From Porphyromonadaceae bacterium UBA7141 (lineage in GTDB: Bacteria > Bacteroidota > Bacteroidia > Bacteroidales > Muribaculaceae), in NCBI GenBank assembly GCA_002491945.1, contig DKWX01000042.1, positions 10,191 to 74,190 on the forward strand: a stretch of 64,000 nt of DNA. Direction: 5' to 3'. Numbering within the stretch: the first letter of the stretch is position 1; the number at the start of each line of letters is the position of its first letter. A program made the position numbers and the translations under genes. The notes beneath the pieces were generated by a model, which was not told where the DNA came from, ran no database searches, and saw nothing but the letters and a program-made list of their open reading frames with translations. Shown piece after piece: positions 63,329-64,000 of the stretch.

Positions 63329-64000
63329 ATGATACAGCTCGTAGAAAAACGCGACGGACGTGTGGTAGGCTATAACGAAGAAAAGATAAAAGCCGCCATC
63401 AGAAAAGCCATGCTACAGACAGAATCAGGAGAAGACGAAGCGCTGATACAGCGCATCTCAGACCGTGTGGGATTCTCCGGCACTGACAGAATGACCGTAG
63501 AGGAAATTCAGGACCGCGTGGAATTCGAGCTGATGAAGTCTGCACGCAAGGATGTGGCAAAACGATACATCGCCTACCGCGACCAGCGCTCTATCGCCCG
63601 CCGCGCAAAGACACGCGAAATATTTCTGGAAATAATCGAGGCTAAAAGCAACGACATCACTCGCGAGAACGCCAATATGAACGCCGACTCTCCGGCCGGA
63701 ATGATGATGAAGTTCGCCAGCGAGACAACCAAGCCTTTTGTCGACGACTATCTCCTCTCGGCCGAGGTAAAACAGGCCGTAAAGAATAATTATATCCACA
63801 TCCACGACAAAGACTACTATCCCACCAAATCGCTCACATGCGTGCAGCATCCTCTTGACCGAATCCTCGAAAACGGATTTATCGCCGGCCACGGCGAGTC
63901 TCGCCCTGCAAAACGCATCGAGACAGCCGCAGTGCTCGCATGCATCTCGCTTGAGACAGCTCAGAACGAAATGCACGGAGGTCAGGCCATCCCGGCATTC
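63329..64000 (+). CDS. nrdD: Anaerobic ribonucleoside-triphosphate reductase, 5' part
   Basis: The first 224 codons of a gene that runs off the window. Makes deoxyribonucleotides without oxygen using a glycyl radical. The N-terminal ATP-cone (MIQLVEKRDGRVVGYNEEKI to about residue 95) is followed by the start of the catalytic domain (NANMNADSPAGMMMKFASE; NNYIHIHDKDYYPTKSLTCV). The ATG at 63329 follows a consensus promoter. The radical glycine and the activase gene nrdG would lie beyond the window. Confidence 0.95.
   Translation, partial: MIQLVEKRDGRVVGYNEEKIKAAIRKAMLQTESGEDEALIQRISDRVGFSGTDRMTVEEIQDRVEFELMKSARKDVAKRYIAYRDQRSIARRAKTREIFLEIIEAKSNDITRENANMNADSPAGMMMKFASETTKPFVDDYLLSAEVKQAVKNNYIHIHDKDYYPTKSLTCVQHPLDRILENGFIAGHGESRPAKRIETAAVLACISLETAQNEMHGGQAIPAF

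Noticed and set aside
1..64000. tRNA, rRNA, tmRNA or prophage genes
   Set aside because: I looked for T-loop-like GGTTCGAATCC blocks with flanking acceptor stems, rRNA-like stretches and phage structural genes and saw none that held up by eye.

Overview
This window reads as chromosomal DNA from a Bacteroidales bacterium (Bacteroidota), most likely a gut commensal of the Muribaculaceae type; the family-level guess is inference. The evidence is: many promoters of the Bacteroides form (TTTG, 19-20 bases, TAnnTTTG), a short 286-residue primary sigma factor without region 1.1, four secreted proteins ending in type IX secretion-like C-terminal tails, a C10 (streptopain-type) protease, and a eukaryote-like NADP isocitrate dehydrogenase. 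I found no rRNA, tRNA, CRISPR array, phage or complete insertion sequence.

Layout. 84-4890 (minus): histidine degradation genes hutU-hutI-hutH. 5163-8989: accessory stretch with a conserved unknown protein, a lipoprotein, a very AT-rich C10 protease and a secreted protein. 9450-17395: housekeeping block with dnaE, trxA, an NlpC/P60 lipoprotein, a DegP/HtrA protease and rpoD. 17472-22976 (plus): a beta-barrel-like protein, a split ThrE-type exporter and a BtuFCD/FecBCD-type ABC importer. 23021-25973 (plus): an ABC exporter-like operon with a YtrA-type GntR regulator, a 32-residue membrane peptide and a His/Lys-rich lipoprotein, behind a consensus promoter that abuts a perfect 9-bp-arm palindrome. 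26087-34354 (minus): three large secreted proteins (tri-modular leucine-rich-repeat protein, subtilase, repeat-domain protein) with copies of an intergenic repeat. 35099-43776 (minus): citrate metabolism, comprising citrate lyase citD-citE-citF-citX and a citC-citG fusion, followed by aconitase and isocitrate dehydrogenase. 44006-49127 (minus): two large exported metallopeptidases (M3, M16). 49531-57785 (minus): an envelope/redox/nucleotide operon with L,D-transpeptidase, FtsK, LolA-like protein, thioredoxin reductase, dCMP deaminase, S41 peptidase and 5-formyl-THF cyclo-ligase. 57944-62993 (plus): a small membrane protein, dxs, trkA and trkH. 63329 to the end (plus): the 5' part of nrdD.

How the genes fit together. 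HutH, HutU and HutI take histidine to formiminoglutamate; the enzyme for the last step is not in the window. Citrate lyase would split citrate to acetate and oxaloacetate, while the adjacent aconitase and isocitrate dehydrogenase take citrate to 2-oxoglutarate, so the cluster holds both fates of citrate. TrxA and TrxB form a redox pair although encoded far apart. TrkA/TrkH form a potassium uptake system. NrdD points to anaerobic growth.

The most interesting unexplained items are the YtrA-like ABC operon with its micropeptide and metal-binding-like lipoprotein, the family of AAGYAAGTRTTCAAATT intergenic repeats (one copy bounded by perfect 14-bp inverted repeats), the triplicated LRR module protein encoded behind a subtilase, and the CitC-CitG fusion beside acn-icd.
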